Below are positions 49,327-57,015 of a stretch of 64,000 bases of DNA, piece by piece. Below the pieces are notes generated by a model, which worked only from the letters and a program-made list of their open reading frames with translations, was not told the origin of the DNA and made no database searches. Each line of letters begins with the position of its first letter. Positions within the stretch are counted from its first letter, which is position 1. Both the position numbers and the translations under genes were made by a program. Origin of the DNA: a virus. The stretch covers positions 1-64,000 of the IMG/VR virus record IMGVR_UViG_3300017730_000001. One strand, 5' to 3'.

Positions 49327-50284
49327 TTTCTTCTCCTTTTATTGAGTGTAAATCATTTACACCATCACTATTGTGTGGGTGTCTATGACCTTCCTCTATT
49401 TTCCAAAAACCCCTATCATGCCCTTGGTAGATTAATTCCAGTACGGCAGCCTCAATAGCTGTTCGTACCGCATATGTCACTGACTCATTATTACCCACTC
49501 CGTCCTCGAACTCTAGCAATTGTGTACCTTCTTCAATGAATCGGAATACATCGCCGCCTGAACCATAAGAAAGGATAGTCTTTCTTGTTTGGACATTCAA
49601 TAATACTTCACCTGTTAGAACTGAAACAGCTCTCATACTAACCGTGACAGCATCTTGACGATACTGTCTACTAACTCCAATTCCTAGTGTCCTTGCGCCT
49701 CGACCACCAGTTAATAAATTGGAATCATAACCTATTATACCACCCTCTATTATCATACCTGCGAATAGTAAGGGTTGTAAATTTTGAAACTTGTCTTCGC
49801 CTTGTTGTTTAGCAAAGTCTTGTCTAGCAGAACGAATGATTTGTCTCTCTCTTACTAAGTTGTCTATGCCATGTCTTTCAACAACTCTGAACCATGTTCC
49901 TTTACCTGCCGTTTTAAGTGCATCAATAACCATTTCGGTTGCACCTTGTGTCACAGCAGTAGAAAATGATGCGAGATTATCTTCTGCCTTTCTTTGACCA
50001 GTCTTATCTATAAAATTATAAACTGCAACAGTAGGTCTTTCTTTTGCCTTAGGCAAATTCAGTAGTTCTAAATGTGAAGGTAGATTAATTACAGTAGCAT
50101 TTTCTACACATATGTAATTTCTAGACCATGCCTTTGCGACACCTGTGACAACATCTCTGCCGAAACCCTCATCAAATCTTCCTGTCTCATAGGCACAATC
50201 TGCTGGGTTGTCTGACCACTTTGGAACAGATGCACATCCAGATAGTAAAAGTACGCAGGTGAGTAAATATTTAACCAGTTCCAT
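49319..50284 (-). CDS. csgG: CsgG, outer-membrane curli secretion channel lipoprotein
   Basis: 321 residues from the ATG at 50284, the start that gives a lipoprotein signal (MELVKYLLTCVLLLSGCASV, lipid-bearing Cys17). Diagnostic CsgG stretches are present across the full length: VAVYNFIDKTGQRK, FSTAVTQGATEMVIDAL, VVERHGIDNLVRERQIIR, MIIEGGIIGYDSN, GGRGARTLGIG, the transmembrane-hairpin strands around QYRQDAVTVSMRAVSVLTGE and KTILSYGSGGDVFRFIE. It forms a nonameric pore that secretes curli subunits. It overlaps csgF by 14 bp. The gene looks intact. Confidence 0.93.
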   Translation of the reverse strand: MELVKYLLTCVLLLSGCASVPKWSDNPADCAYETGRFDEGFGRDVVTGVAKAWSRNYICVENATVINLPSHLELLNLPKAKERPTVAVYNFIDKTGQRKAEDNLASFSTAVTQGATEMVIDALKTAGKGTWFRVVERHGIDNLVRERQIIRSARQDFAKQQGEDKFQNLQPLLFAGMIIEGGIIGYDSNLLTGGRGARTLGIGVSRQYRQDAVTVSMRAVSVLTGEVLLNVQTRKTILSYGSGGDVFRFIEEGTQLLEFEDGVGNNESVTYAVRTAIEAAVLELIYQGHDRGFWKIEEGHRHPHNSDGVNDLHSIKGEENE

Positions 50285-50759
50285 CTGAGTCTTGTCCAAA
50301 GTTTCCTGTTCCGATTGGTATCTCAATAACTGTTTCTGTTCCATCGGAATCAACAATTGTCATTCGTATAAATTCTGAACCATCTTCGTTAGTCATTACT
50401 TCATATGTGACAACATTGCCCTCTAAACTAAATGAACCAAATCTAACTGAACCGTCATTCGAAAACATAGACTCAACCAATTGTTTTGCCATTTGAGCAT
50501 AAATTCGTGATTCTAAATTACGAATAAATTTGGCCATGGTTGTATTGTCTTCTGCCCTTTCAGCTGCCTTTCTAGCAGATTCAAGTGCATCTTCTATTTC
50601 TTTTTTTCTTGTAAACTCTTGGTTCTCAACGGTTAGGTAATGTGATGCTGTGCCTATTCCACTGAAACTAGGGTTTTTAAATTTATGTTTTATATCAGCC
50701 TGTACGCTTTCGCTAATACAGAATACTGAAACTAAGAATATGATTTGTAATAATTTCAT
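50271..50759 (-). CDS. csgF: CsgF, curli assembly factor
   Basis: 162 residues. Signal peptide MKLLQIIFLVSVFCISESVQA, then ADIKHKFKNPSFSGIGTASH, matching the conserved CsgF N terminus (FxNPxFGG) that inserts into the CsgG pore. A coiled-coil neck (about 50-95) and a strand domain (VTYEVMTNEDGSEFIRMTIV; DGTETVIEIPIG) follow. It caps CsgG outside the cell and couples secretion to fibre nucleation. It is translationally coupled to csgG. Longer than E. coli CsgF because of the extended helical neck. Confidence 0.88.
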   Translation of the reverse strand: MKLLQIIFLVSVFCISESVQADIKHKFKNPSFSGIGTASHYLTVENQEFTRKKEIEDALESARKAAERAEDNTTMAKFIRNLESRIYAQMAKQLVESMFSNDGSVRFGSFSLEGNVVTYEVMTNEDGSEFIRMTIVDSDGTETVIEIPIGTGNFGQDSDGTG

Positions 50760-51013
50760 TTCTTTTTCACCTCTTCCTTTTTGGCATTCTCTTTCATCTC
50801 TAAAACTACATCTACTTTTTGTTGTAGTCTTATTAAGTCTTGGTCTAACATTCTTGTTTGGTCTATTACTTTAATTAATTGAAAGTGCATTTTTTCAATT
50901 TCGGGTTCTAGTTTTTCACCTACAAACCACCAAATGTAATATATGAAATAACCGAGTCCTACTGCCATCACAATGGGAAATCCGAAATCGGAGATTAATT
51001 GTGCAATGTCCAT
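50756..51013 (-). CDS. Small TM protein, holin-like (second of a pair)
   Basis: 85 residues. An N-terminal TM helix (IVMAVGLGYFIYYIWWFVG) is followed by a coiled coil (IDQTRMLDQDLIRLQQKVDV) and a lysine-rich tail. The arrangement is like BhlA/UviB-type holin-like proteins. It overlaps csgF by 4 bp and the next small TM gene by 1 bp. It may be a holin for the lysozyme or a helper of curli export. Confidence 0.55.
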   Translation of the reverse strand: MDIAQLISDFGFPIVMAVGLGYFIYYIWWFVGEKLEPEIEKMHFQLIKVIDQTRMLDQDLIRLQQKVDVVLEMKENAKKEEVKKK

Positions 51014-51309
51014 CAGTCTCTCCTGACATCGAGCTTATCATCTTCTATGAAGTTTTCAGCTCTCGCAATTCTCTCTATGTCTGGTCTCAACTCTAAAGCA
51101 CTTGATACAAGTAAATCTATCTTAATCATTTCGTTAGACATTGTTCTTGCTCGATTTTCTAAAGATTTACAGAACATTGTAAGTGTGGAAATAGAATCAA
51201 CTACACCCTCAAGTATCTGTTTAATAACTATGAATATAAAGAACCCCATTACTACTGAACCAGCAATCGGAGCACCCACTTCACCTATTAGATTAAAAAT
51301 CTCTTCCAT
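51013..51309 (-). CDS. Small TM protein, holin-like (first of a pair)
   Basis: 98 residues. MEEIFNLIGEVGAPIAGSVV with a TM helix (about 15-35) and a soluble helical part (CKSLENRARTMSNEMIKIDL). Its topology is the same as its neighbour, suggesting an old duplication. A consensus late element (TATAAATA) ends 5 nt before the ATG, so the csgF-csgG locus may be transcribed late from here. Confidence 0.55.
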   Translation of the reverse strand: MEEIFNLIGEVGAPIAGSVVMGFFIFIVIKQILEGVVDSISTLTMFCKSLENRARTMSNEMIKIDLLVSSALELRPDIERIARAENFIEDDKLDVRRD

Positions 51310-51314
51310 ACTGT

Positions 51315-51322
51315 TATTTATA
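51315..51322 (-). promoter_or_regulatory. T4-late-type promoter (TATAAATA) at the head of the curli locus
   Basis: A perfect TATAAATA, then ACAGT, then the ATG at 51309. It is the only strong promoter seen between the terminator at 51346 and csgF. Confidence 0.65.
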
Positions 51323-51345
51323 CAAATTGTCTTTTCCTAAGGGCT

Positions 51346-51374
51346 AAAAAAAAGGGACTCTAACGAGTCCCTTT
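51346..51374 (-). terminator. Intrinsic terminator
   Basis: Minus-strand stem AAAGGGACTC/GAGTCCCTTT with a short loop, followed by eight Ts. It ends the 109-residue gene's transcript and separates it from the curli locus. Confidence 0.9.
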
Positions 51375-51396
51375 CGTGTCCTGGTAGGACTAATAA

Positions 51397-51726
51397 TTAT
51401 TCTTCTTCGGTATCATCACCATCAGAATCATTATTATTTTTCAGTTGCGAGTGTATTTCGGTAATTACAGCTGCTTTCGAACCACTTCTTTTTACTTTCA
51501 GTGATTTTTTATCAGCAAGTTCTAATAGTTGAACTTTAGTTAATGTCTTAAGTTCAGCCTTAGATGTAATACCGTTATTGTTTTTATCTGCAACAACTTT
51601 TGGTTTCACTACTCTTGGTTTTCTAACCGGAGGTGGAGCCACCGTTGTTGTAGTTGTTTCGTTATCTCTATTGAAATAAGCGTAAACAATAACAAATAAC
51701 ACTACAATTGCAATTGCGTATTCCAT
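51397..51726 (-). CDS. TM protein with SAP-like C-terminal domain
   Basis: 109 residues. N-terminal TM helix (EYAIAIVVLFVIVYAYF), a Thr/Pro/Lys linker, then a helix-turn-helix pattern like SAP or Rho-N domains (LTKVQLLELADKKSLKVKRS; AAVITEIHSQL), and an acidic tail. It might tether nucleic acid to the membrane. It has its own promoter, Shine-Dalgarno and terminator, so it is a monocistronic unit. Confidence 0.6.
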   Translation of the reverse strand: MEYAIAIVVLFVIVYAYFNRDNETTTTTVAPPPVRKPRVVKPKVVADKNNNGITSKAELKTLTKVQLLELADKKSLKVKRSGSKAAVITEIHSQLKNNNDSDGDDTEEE

Positions 51727-51755
51727 AATATACTCCTATCAAATTATGAGACTCC

Positions 51756-51784
51756 AGTATATCGAAGTTTCGTGTATTTGTCTA
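51756..51784 (-). promoter_or_regulatory. Promoter (TAGACA-17-TATACT)
   Basis: CCCCCTAGACA, 17 nt, TATACT, about 30 nt before the ATG of the SAP-like protein; the leader contains AGGAGTATATT. Confidence 0.7.
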
Positions 51785-51803
51785 GGGGGTTTTATAGAAC
51801 TTT

Positions 51804-51977
51804 TTAGTCCTTTGCTTTACCAACATTTAATGCGACCCAATCAAGTACTTTGTAAGCTTTCTTGACTATGCCATCATCAACTGGTGTAGGTGTAAGAGCT
51901 GCAATTAATGATGCACCCATTACTAACCAGGGTAACACTTGTACCCAAGCAATTATCCATTGAAGAAATTCCAACAT
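51804..51977 (-). CDS. 57-residue membrane protein
   Basis: MLEFLQWIIAWVQVLPWLVM with a hydrophobic N-terminal half (TM about 5-30) and a short soluble end (DDGIVKKAYKVLDWVALNVG). A Shine-Dalgarno (ACAGGAGTATTAT) and a late core CATAAATA 36 nt upstream (52014-52021) support it. Holin-like size; role unknown. Confidence 0.55.
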   Translation of the reverse strand: MLEFLQWIIAWVQVLPWLVMGASLIAALTPTPVDDGIVKKAYKVLDWVALNVGKAKD

Positions 51978-52013
51978 ATAATACTCCTGTTATTAATTGA
52001 TTTATAACAGAGG

Positions 52014-52021
52014 TATTTATG
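52014..52021 (-). promoter_or_regulatory. T4-late-type promoter (CATAAATA)
   Basis: CATAAATA overlapping the regA stop region, 36 nt before the ATG at 51977. Confidence 0.45.
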
Positions 52022-52427
52022 ATATGTTAGTGCCTATTGAGTACTTTTGTGTGAGTTTCCACTGTTGTTTCTCTTTGTAAGGTATAACCTTAATCTGAGA
52101 AAGTGGTGCTCTAGGTTCTTCAATTCTCTTTGGGTCAAGTACCTTGACAAGACTCCATTGTCTCAATAAATCGATTATGGTGTTGCGCCTTGCAACATCT
52201 GATTCGTCAAAGTTTGATTGTTTACCATCGAGTTTGAATAACTCTTTGAAGTGGACAATGTAATACTTGCCCCTTTTGTGTAGTATGTGACATGACTGAA
52301 AAAGTTCTTTTTCTTTTCTTGACGCTACGCCAATTCTAGATAGGGTTTCTCTTATCTTTAAGAAGTCGTCCTTTTCAGGAAATGTTATTTCTACTAAATC
52401 TTTTACTGATTCTAAATTGTCATCCAT
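52017..52427 (-). CDS. regA: RegA translational repressor
   Basis: 136 residues from the ATG at 52427, after GGTGGAAAGAAT. The family hallmarks are visible: ITFPEKDDFLKIRETLSRIG, ELFQSCHILHKRGKYYIVHF and KELFKLDG. RegA binds start regions of early mRNAs, including its own neighbours, and shuts off their translation. The T4 gene order gp44-gp62-regA is retained, although gp43 is displaced about 16 kb away. Confidence 0.9.
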   Translation of the reverse strand: MDDNLESVKDLVEITFPEKDDFLKIRETLSRIGVASRKEKELFQSCHILHKRGKYYIVHFKELFKLDGKQSNFDESDVARRNTIIDLLRQWSLVKVLDPKRIEEPRAPLSQIKVIPYKEKQQWKLTQKYSIGTNIS

Positions 52428-52812
52428 TATTCTTTCCACCAATTTTCATACTGTCTTTCAAGTCACGATACTGTTTATCATTTAAAAGTTCTAGATATTC
52501 TTTGGCTCGTTGTGAGGATACACCAAAGGCGTTCTTCACTGTATCTAATTTCTTACTCTCGTAAGGTTTATGCCATTTCGAAAATCTCTGCCTTTTTCTA
52601 AGAGTATTTATGAAAAACAAGTATTGAAGACGACCCTCAGTCGAATGTCTGGTGTTCATCTCGTTTACTAGAAAGACTGCATCTTGGTGGTAAGATAATG
52701 CCTTATTGATTAGGAAAGGTTGATATGCTTTCTCTTCGATATCATCAACCATGATATCTTTTTTGTCGTAAGAGACCGACTTAACGAAGTCGAATGGATT
52801 TCGTTTTGCCAC
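52420..52812 (-). CDS. 62: Clamp-loader small subunit (gp62)
   Basis: 130 residues, shorter than T4 gp62 as in other marine T4-like phages. Features are NPFDFVKSVSYDKKDIMVDD, KAYQPFLINKALSYHQDAVF and LFKNEMN-like LVNEMNTRH. It teams with gp44 to load the gp45 clamp. It abuts the 86-residue gene and overlaps regA by 8 bp. Confidence 0.85.
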   Translation of the reverse strand: MAKRNPFDFVKSVSYDKKDIMVDDIEEKAYQPFLINKALSYHQDAVFLVNEMNTRHSTEGRLQYLFFINTLRKRQRFSKWHKPYESKKLDTVKNAFGVSSQRAKEYLELLNDKQYRDLKDSMKIGGKNNG

Positions 52813-53073
52813 TTAAGTGTTTCTTATGTAAGAGTCAACTAGTGCTTGACCAGTGAGAGCTTCACCAAAGTAAATAATCTCACCACTTGACTTTATTGTT
52901 CTTTGCACAACACCGTTGTTATATTCAATGTCCATCACTGAACCATCATTGTTTCTGTTGTCGTACCACATTGAAGTAAAAGAATGTGCATGAATAGATT
53001 TAACACCACTTGACCATTTCTCTGCTTCTAATAACAGTCTTTGTCGTTCTACTCTCTCGTTATGTTCTGTCAT
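52813..53073 (-). CDS. 86-residue protein of unknown function
   Basis: MTEHNERVERQRLLLEAEKW followed by a strand-rich part (SFTSMWYDNRNNDGSVMDIE; GEIIYFGEALTGQALVDSYI). It sits between clamp-loader genes, so it may be a replication accessory. Not recognised. Confidence 0.5.
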   Translation of the reverse strand: MTEHNERVERQRLLLEAEKWSSGVKSIHAHSFTSMWYDNRNNDGSVMDIEYNNGVVQRTIKSSGEIIYFGEALTGQALVDSYIRNT

Positions 53074-53173
53074 TGTCTCTACTCTCCCGCCATATTTTAT
53101 CGGCTTGTCTTTGTAAACTTTTCTCTAAGTGGTAATCAAACCATCTTGCTAACCATTGTCTTAATTTACCCAT
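53060..53173 (-). CDS. 37-residue basic peptide
   Basis: MGKLRQWLARWFDYHLEKSL, then a charged end. TAATG overlap with the upstream stop and a 14-bp overlap with the downstream start support coding. An amphipathic, Trp-rich N terminus could bind membranes. Unknown. Confidence 0.5.
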   Translation of the reverse strand: MGKLRQWLARWFDYHLEKSLQRQADKIWRESRDNDRT

Positions 53174-53589
53174 TATGCTTCTTCGTTTGGATTCCAGATT
53201 GTTAGGTTTTTAGTTTTAAGTCTATTTACAACTAACTTATATCTACTTCTCTCTTCTTGCCATTCTTTTAACCAATTAGAACCATCTCTCTCTGCATCAA
53301 TAAAGATTGCATTGGTAAATGCCAAAGGTAATAGAATTGCACAATGTATAACAATACTTGCTACTGTATTGTAGTTAAAGAAACCTAGATAGTTTGCCGC
53401 CAAGAAACCAAAAAACACTGACCATACAGTAAACAACACTAACATAAAGTAAGTTTGTAAACTTGGGTCAGGTATATACTTTAAAGGATTGTATCTTACA
53501 TCCATAACTCTTCGCCACCCATTCACAAGGGCAAATGCAGTTCTTCTGAATAAACTTGGTTTTTTCATCATTGGTTGAATCTTACTCAT
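53173..53589 (-). CDS. 138-residue membrane protein in the clamp-loader operon
   Basis: Two TM helices (about 46-66 YFMLVLFTVWSVFFGFLAAN, and 75-95 VASIVIHCAILLPLAFTNAI) flanked by basic segments. It is placed between gp44 and gp62, where membrane proteins are unexpected. It might tether replication to the membrane or be a host-takeover factor. No known family. Confidence 0.6.
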   Translation of the reverse strand: MSKIQPMMKKPSLFRRTAFALVNGWRRVMDVRYNPLKYIPDPSLQTYFMLVLFTVWSVFFGFLAANYLGFFNYNTVASIVIHCAILLPLAFTNAIFIDAERDGSNWLKEWQEERSRYKLVVNRLKTKNLTIWNPNEEA

Positions 53590-53590
53590 T

Positions 53591-53686
53591 TCATTCTCCG
53601 TTAAATCGTATGTATTCTTTTATCACATGAAGTCCTACTGACAACCATGTAATTACTATTAGACTCCATATAAGTATTTCAATCAC
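53591..53686 (-). CDS. 31-residue membrane peptide (GTG start)
   Basis: GTGA overlaps the gp44 stop. The peptide is a single hydrophobic helix (IEILIWSLIVITWLSVGL) with a basic end. Its last codons form the Shine-Dalgarno (GGAGAATGA) for the next gene. It may be real or a translated spacer. Confidence 0.4.
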   Translation of the reverse strand: MIEILIWSLIVITWLSVGLHVIKEYIRFNGE

Positions 53687-54627
53687 TTAAATCTACACTC
53701 TGACATAATCTCGGTGAGACATGCAGTGAAGTTGATTTCTGAGTCCATTGCAAATGCAGCCTTGTATTGATAATCAGCAATGAACAAAACAGCTGCAGGT
53801 ATAGAACTTGGTTCTAATCTTTGTTCAAGTGCATCGAAAACTTTACGATATAAACCATTGAAATCATTATCAGAATTCTGAGCAACCCATTTTCTCATGG
53901 CAGTCCAGTTTTTCTTTTCAATCATATCAATGAGAGGTGTAAGTTTTTCTTCTGATAATGTCGCTAGTAGACCACTATCGATTACACCACTTGCACCATA
54001 TCGTTGTACTTCATTGATGCATCGTCTGAAATCTGGAAAGAACTTTAGTATAAGTTCTACTAATACCTTTTCATCATACTTGATACCCTCATTGTCACAT
54101 ATAGATTTTAATCTATCAAGACCACCCATTGCGAGTTTTTGTTTCTCACTCTTAGGTATAGAAAAATCGATTACAGTACATCTACTATGTAGAGGTGCAA
54201 TGATTCTATTCTTGTAATTACATGTAAAGATAAATCTACAATTACTTGAGAACTCTTCTATGAAGTTTCTCAATGCCGGTTGAACTGAATCAGCAGATAT
54301 ATAATCTGCCTCATCAAGAATGACAACTTTAGGACCACCGGCAAGAGATACAGTAGATGCAAAGTTTTTGATTTTAGTTCGCAAAGTGTCGATAAGTCGG
54401 CCTTCGTCACTGCCATTGATAACAATGAAATCAGCGCCTAACTCATTACAGAGTGCCTTAGCGACGGTTGTTTTGCCTGTTCCCTGTGAACCACAGAGCA
54501 TCAGATTTGGTATTTCGTTATTAGAAACAAACTCTTTGAATGTTTTCTTAACGCCTTTTGGTAGTATAGTATCGTCAATGATAGTGGGACGATACTTTTC
54601 TACATATAAAAATTCATTTGTATTCAT
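53683..54627 (-). CDS. 44: Clamp-loader large subunit (gp44)
   Basis: 314 residues from the ATG at 54627 (MNTNEFLYVEKYRPTIIDD). AAA+ ATPase: Walker A MLCGSQGTGKTTVA, Walker B VVILDEADYIS, the sensor region FIFTCNYKNRI, and arginine finger in LHSRCTVIDF. Four copies with one gp62 load the gp45 sliding clamp. GGAGGGG lies 18 nt upstream inside a potential hairpin, suggesting translational control. Confidence 0.92.
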   Translation of the reverse strand: MNTNEFLYVEKYRPTIIDDTILPKGVKKTFKEFVSNNEIPNLMLCGSQGTGKTTVAKALCNELGADFIVINGSDEGRLIDTLRTKIKNFASTVSLAGGPKVVILDEADYISADSVQPALRNFIEEFSSNCRFIFTCNYKNRIIAPLHSRCTVIDFSIPKSEKQKLAMGGLDRLKSICDNEGIKYDEKVLVELILKFFPDFRRCINEVQRYGASGVIDSGLLATLSEEKLTPLIDMIEKKNWTAMRKWVAQNSDNDFNGLYRKVFDALEQRLEPSSIPAAVLFIADYQYKAAFAMDSEINFTACLTEIMSECRFK

Positions 54628-54636
54628 AATTAAAGA

Positions 54637-54692
54637 GAACAAACCCCTCCGAGTGTTCGTGTATTAGACCATTGATGATGAGATTCTAATAC
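54637..54692 (-). promoter_or_regulatory. Structured gp45-gp44 leader
   Basis: Two possible hairpins in the mRNA: GTATTAGA/TCTAATAC (54661-54692, 16-nt loop) and GAACA/TGTTC (54637-54658) whose loop holds the GGAGGGG ribosome binding sequence. RegA targets the gp44 leader in T4, so this is a plausible control site. Confidence 0.45.
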
Positions 54693-54741
54693 TCCCATGA
54701 AAGTAGCGGAGACTGGCGCTGTTTCACACATAATATATATG

Positions 54742-55407
54742 TTAAGCGCTGTAAGAACTATCTGGTTCTAAAGCAATAAAGTACTCTAAATCTACATCTT
54801 TATTCTTAAAGTGTGAGATGCCTTTAGAAGATACTGCAACTGTATAGTTGCCATCTAAAACTTTCAAGTTCTCAATCTTGAAGTTCATTGTGAATGTTGC
54901 ACCATTGCCTTCGCCTACAGTTCTACTGAATGTATTTGAAGTTGTGTTCTTTTTATCAGTCACTTGCATCTCGATTTTAGTACCATCGGATGTAAGAACT
55001 AAATCATTTACACCTAATACTGAAGCTGCCTTTTGCAATTCAGTTAGAAGTGTAGAAGTTAAGTCAATACTAATCTCTGCATCTGGCATGGTAATCATCT
55101 TCTCTGGTGAAGTGACCATACCCTCTGAGGCATAGAAATATGTTAGAGATGTATCAGCATCTGCAATCGCCAACGAAGCTTCGTTGAAGTTGAAGTCTGG
55201 ATTCTCCATTAGACTTGTTGCACCTAGAAATTCTACTAGATTGTAGATACTAAATGACTTGTCGAATGTTTCTGGTATCGTTGCGACTGCCAGTATATTC
55301 TTCATGTTAGATATCGTCTTAAGTTGATTACCTGAATCAACTTTGATACCTGAATTAATAGTAGCGAAGTTTTTTAATATCGCCTTTGTTTCACTTGAAA
55401 TTTTCAT
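54742..55407 (-). CDS. 45: Sliding clamp (gp45)
   Basis: 221 residues, similar to T4 gp45. MKISSETKAILKNFATINSG, then PDFNFNEASLAIADADTSL and KVLDGNYTVAVSSKGISHFK match the duplicated clamp fold. The trimer encircles DNA for gp43 and also activates late transcription. The C terminus is EPDSSYSA. It overlaps the DUF3310 gene by 4 bp. Confidence 0.92.
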   Translation of the reverse strand: MKISSETKAILKNFATINSGIKVDSGNQLKTISNMKNILAVATIPETFDKSFSIYNLVEFLGATSLMENPDFNFNEASLAIADADTSLTYFYASEGMVTSPEKMITMPDAEISIDLTSTLLTELQKAASVLGVNDLVLTSDGTKIEMQVTDKKNTTSNTFSRTVGEGNGATFTMNFKIENLKVLDGNYTVAVSSKGISHFKNKDVDLEYFIALEPDSSYSA

Positions 55408-55739
55408 TTCTTGTCTCCTTTATAGCCTGCTTCTTCAAGCATTAATTTATCGTGATTGTTCAATGCAAGGAATCCATAATGAATTACCTTTAAAAGGTCG
55501 GCACGATTTTTCCCACCTTTTTTGCCGTATCGTTGGGCATACTTTAAAATATTCCCAATACAGAAACCTTCACCGTGTCCTGCATCCATAATGAATTCAG
55601 TTGCCTGATATTTGTTCAGACTGTAGTGTTGGTCATATGTTGAGTCTACATAAGAAGAGAACTCCTTTAGAAGTTCTCCCTCATTGTATTTGTAGTCAAT
55701 ACCACTTTTGGTGTTAGTTGACTTAGTAAATAAACCCAT
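55404..55739 (-). CDS. DUF3310 (SaV-like) protein
   Basis: 111 residues from the ATG at 55739 (MGLFTKSTNTKSG). The DUF3310 pattern is clear: HYSLNKYQATEFIMDAGHG, FCIGNILKYAQRYGKKGG, ADLLKVIHYGFLAL. The family is widespread in phages next to replication genes and often annotated as nucleotide-kinase-like, without proof. It lies between the clamp and the MoxR-type ATPase. Confidence 0.75.
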   Translation of the reverse strand: MGLFTKSTNTKSGIDYKYNEGELLKEFSSYVDSTYDQHYSLNKYQATEFIMDAGHGEGFCIGNILKYAQRYGKKGGKNRADLLKVIHYGFLALNNHDKLMLEEAGYKGDKK

Positions 55740-55740
55740 A

Positions 55741-56973
55741 TTAATCATTATACTCTGAAGACTCTGAATCGTCAACAGGGTTTTCTAAATGAACACCATC
55801 GTCAACTTTGGTGTAGAGGTCTAGAACAGCATTTCTAGTTTCTTCATCGAATCTTGAAATACACATTGTAATCGCCTTGAGTTTGTCACCAAACATCTTG
55901 TAAGCACTGACAATGTGAACAAGTCTTCTTGTTGTAATCACATCATCAATGGCGCCTTCATAATAAGTTTTTCTGATTATGTCAGCCCAATCAACTAGTT
56001 TCTTAACGAAGTCTTCATCGACATCGCCAGTCAAAGCCATTTCTTGTTTCAGAATATTTCTCTCAGTAGTCACTGGTGGATATTCTTGTTGCATAGTGAT
56101 AGCGAATCTTTCAAGCATCGCCTCATTCATGATTTGAGTACCAATGAACTTGCCATCTTCAGACCCTTGGCCCTTGGTGTTGGCAGTAGCGACAACAGTA
56201 AACCCTGGTGTCGGTGTGACCCACTCACCAGTTTTCTTGATAAGGTAACCTTTGCCCTCAAGAACTGATTGTAGACACATCATTTTGTTAGACCCTAAGT
56301 CTACTTCGTCAAGAAGTAATACAGCGCCTTTTCTCATTGCCTTGATAACTGGACCTTCTCTGAAGATGATGTTACCATTCTGCAAAGTGTGACCACCCAT
56401 TAGGTCGTCTTCGTCTGTCTCAATAGTGATATTGACTCTGAAGAGTTCTCTATTCAATTGAGCACAAGTTTGTTCAATCATTAATGTTTTACCATTACCT
56501 GAAAGACCAGTCACAAAGAAAGGGAAGAACATTTTAGATTTGATTATGTTCTTGACATCTTTAGCATGACCAAACGGTACATAGTTTGGCATTTTTTCTG
56601 GAATGATTTTTACATTATCATCAATCATGTTGACCGAAGCAGTAGCAGCGGCAACTGGCATTTGTTGAACTTGAGGTGCAACTTTTGGAACTGTTAAAGG
56701 TTCTGGTTTAGAAACTGCAACAGTCGTACCGTTATTATCAATCGCAAGGATTGGTGTTAGATTGAAAACAGCACCATCTTTAAAATTGTACCTGTTTGAT
56801 TTCAACCAGTATGGAAAATGGCCCAATGAATTGAACTGCTCTTTCGAGAATTGCAATTGATTCGGATATTTCTCCTTTAATGCCTGAATGAATTCTTTCC
56901 TGTCAGGTGTCAGGTGGAAATTTTTATCTCCCAGATTTATCGACTCTGTTGGGTCGTATGTCCACTTACTCAT
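55741..56973 (-). CDS. cobS: MoxR/CobS-type AAA+ ATPase
   Basis: 410 residues. The N-terminal region resembles CobS (LKEKYPNQLQFSKEQFNSLG), with a Pro/Val/Ala linker. The AAA+ core has Walker A VTGLSGNGKTLMIEQ, Walker B VLLLDEVDLGS, and FTVVATANTKG with an arginine finger later. MoxR ATPases remodel partner proteins with VWA domains; the VWA/HExxH gene lies next but one. The cobS name follows cyanophage annotation; no evidence links it to cobalamin here. It has its own early promoter and Shine-Dalgarno. Confidence 0.85.
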   Translation of the reverse strand: MSKWTYDPTESINLGDKNFHLTPDRKEFIQALKEKYPNQLQFSKEQFNSLGHFPYWLKSNRYNFKDGAVFNLTPILAIDNNGTTVAVSKPEPLTVPKVAPQVQQMPVAAATASVNMIDDNVKIIPEKMPNYVPFGHAKDVKNIIKSKMFFPFFVTGLSGNGKTLMIEQTCAQLNRELFRVNITIETDEDDLMGGHTLQNGNIIFREGPVIKAMRKGAVLLLDEVDLGSNKMMCLQSVLEGKGYLIKKTGEWVTPTPGFTVVATANTKGQGSEDGKFIGTQIMNEAMLERFAITMQQEYPPVTTERNILKQEMALTGDVDEDFVKKLVDWADIIRKTYYEGAIDDVITTRRLVHIVSAYKMFGDKLKAITMCISRFDEETRNAVLDLYTKVDDGVHLENPVDDSESSEYND

Positions 56974-57015
56974 AATTTGTCTCCGTTAAAGTAGTTTTAT
57001 TTCTCATCAGTTATT

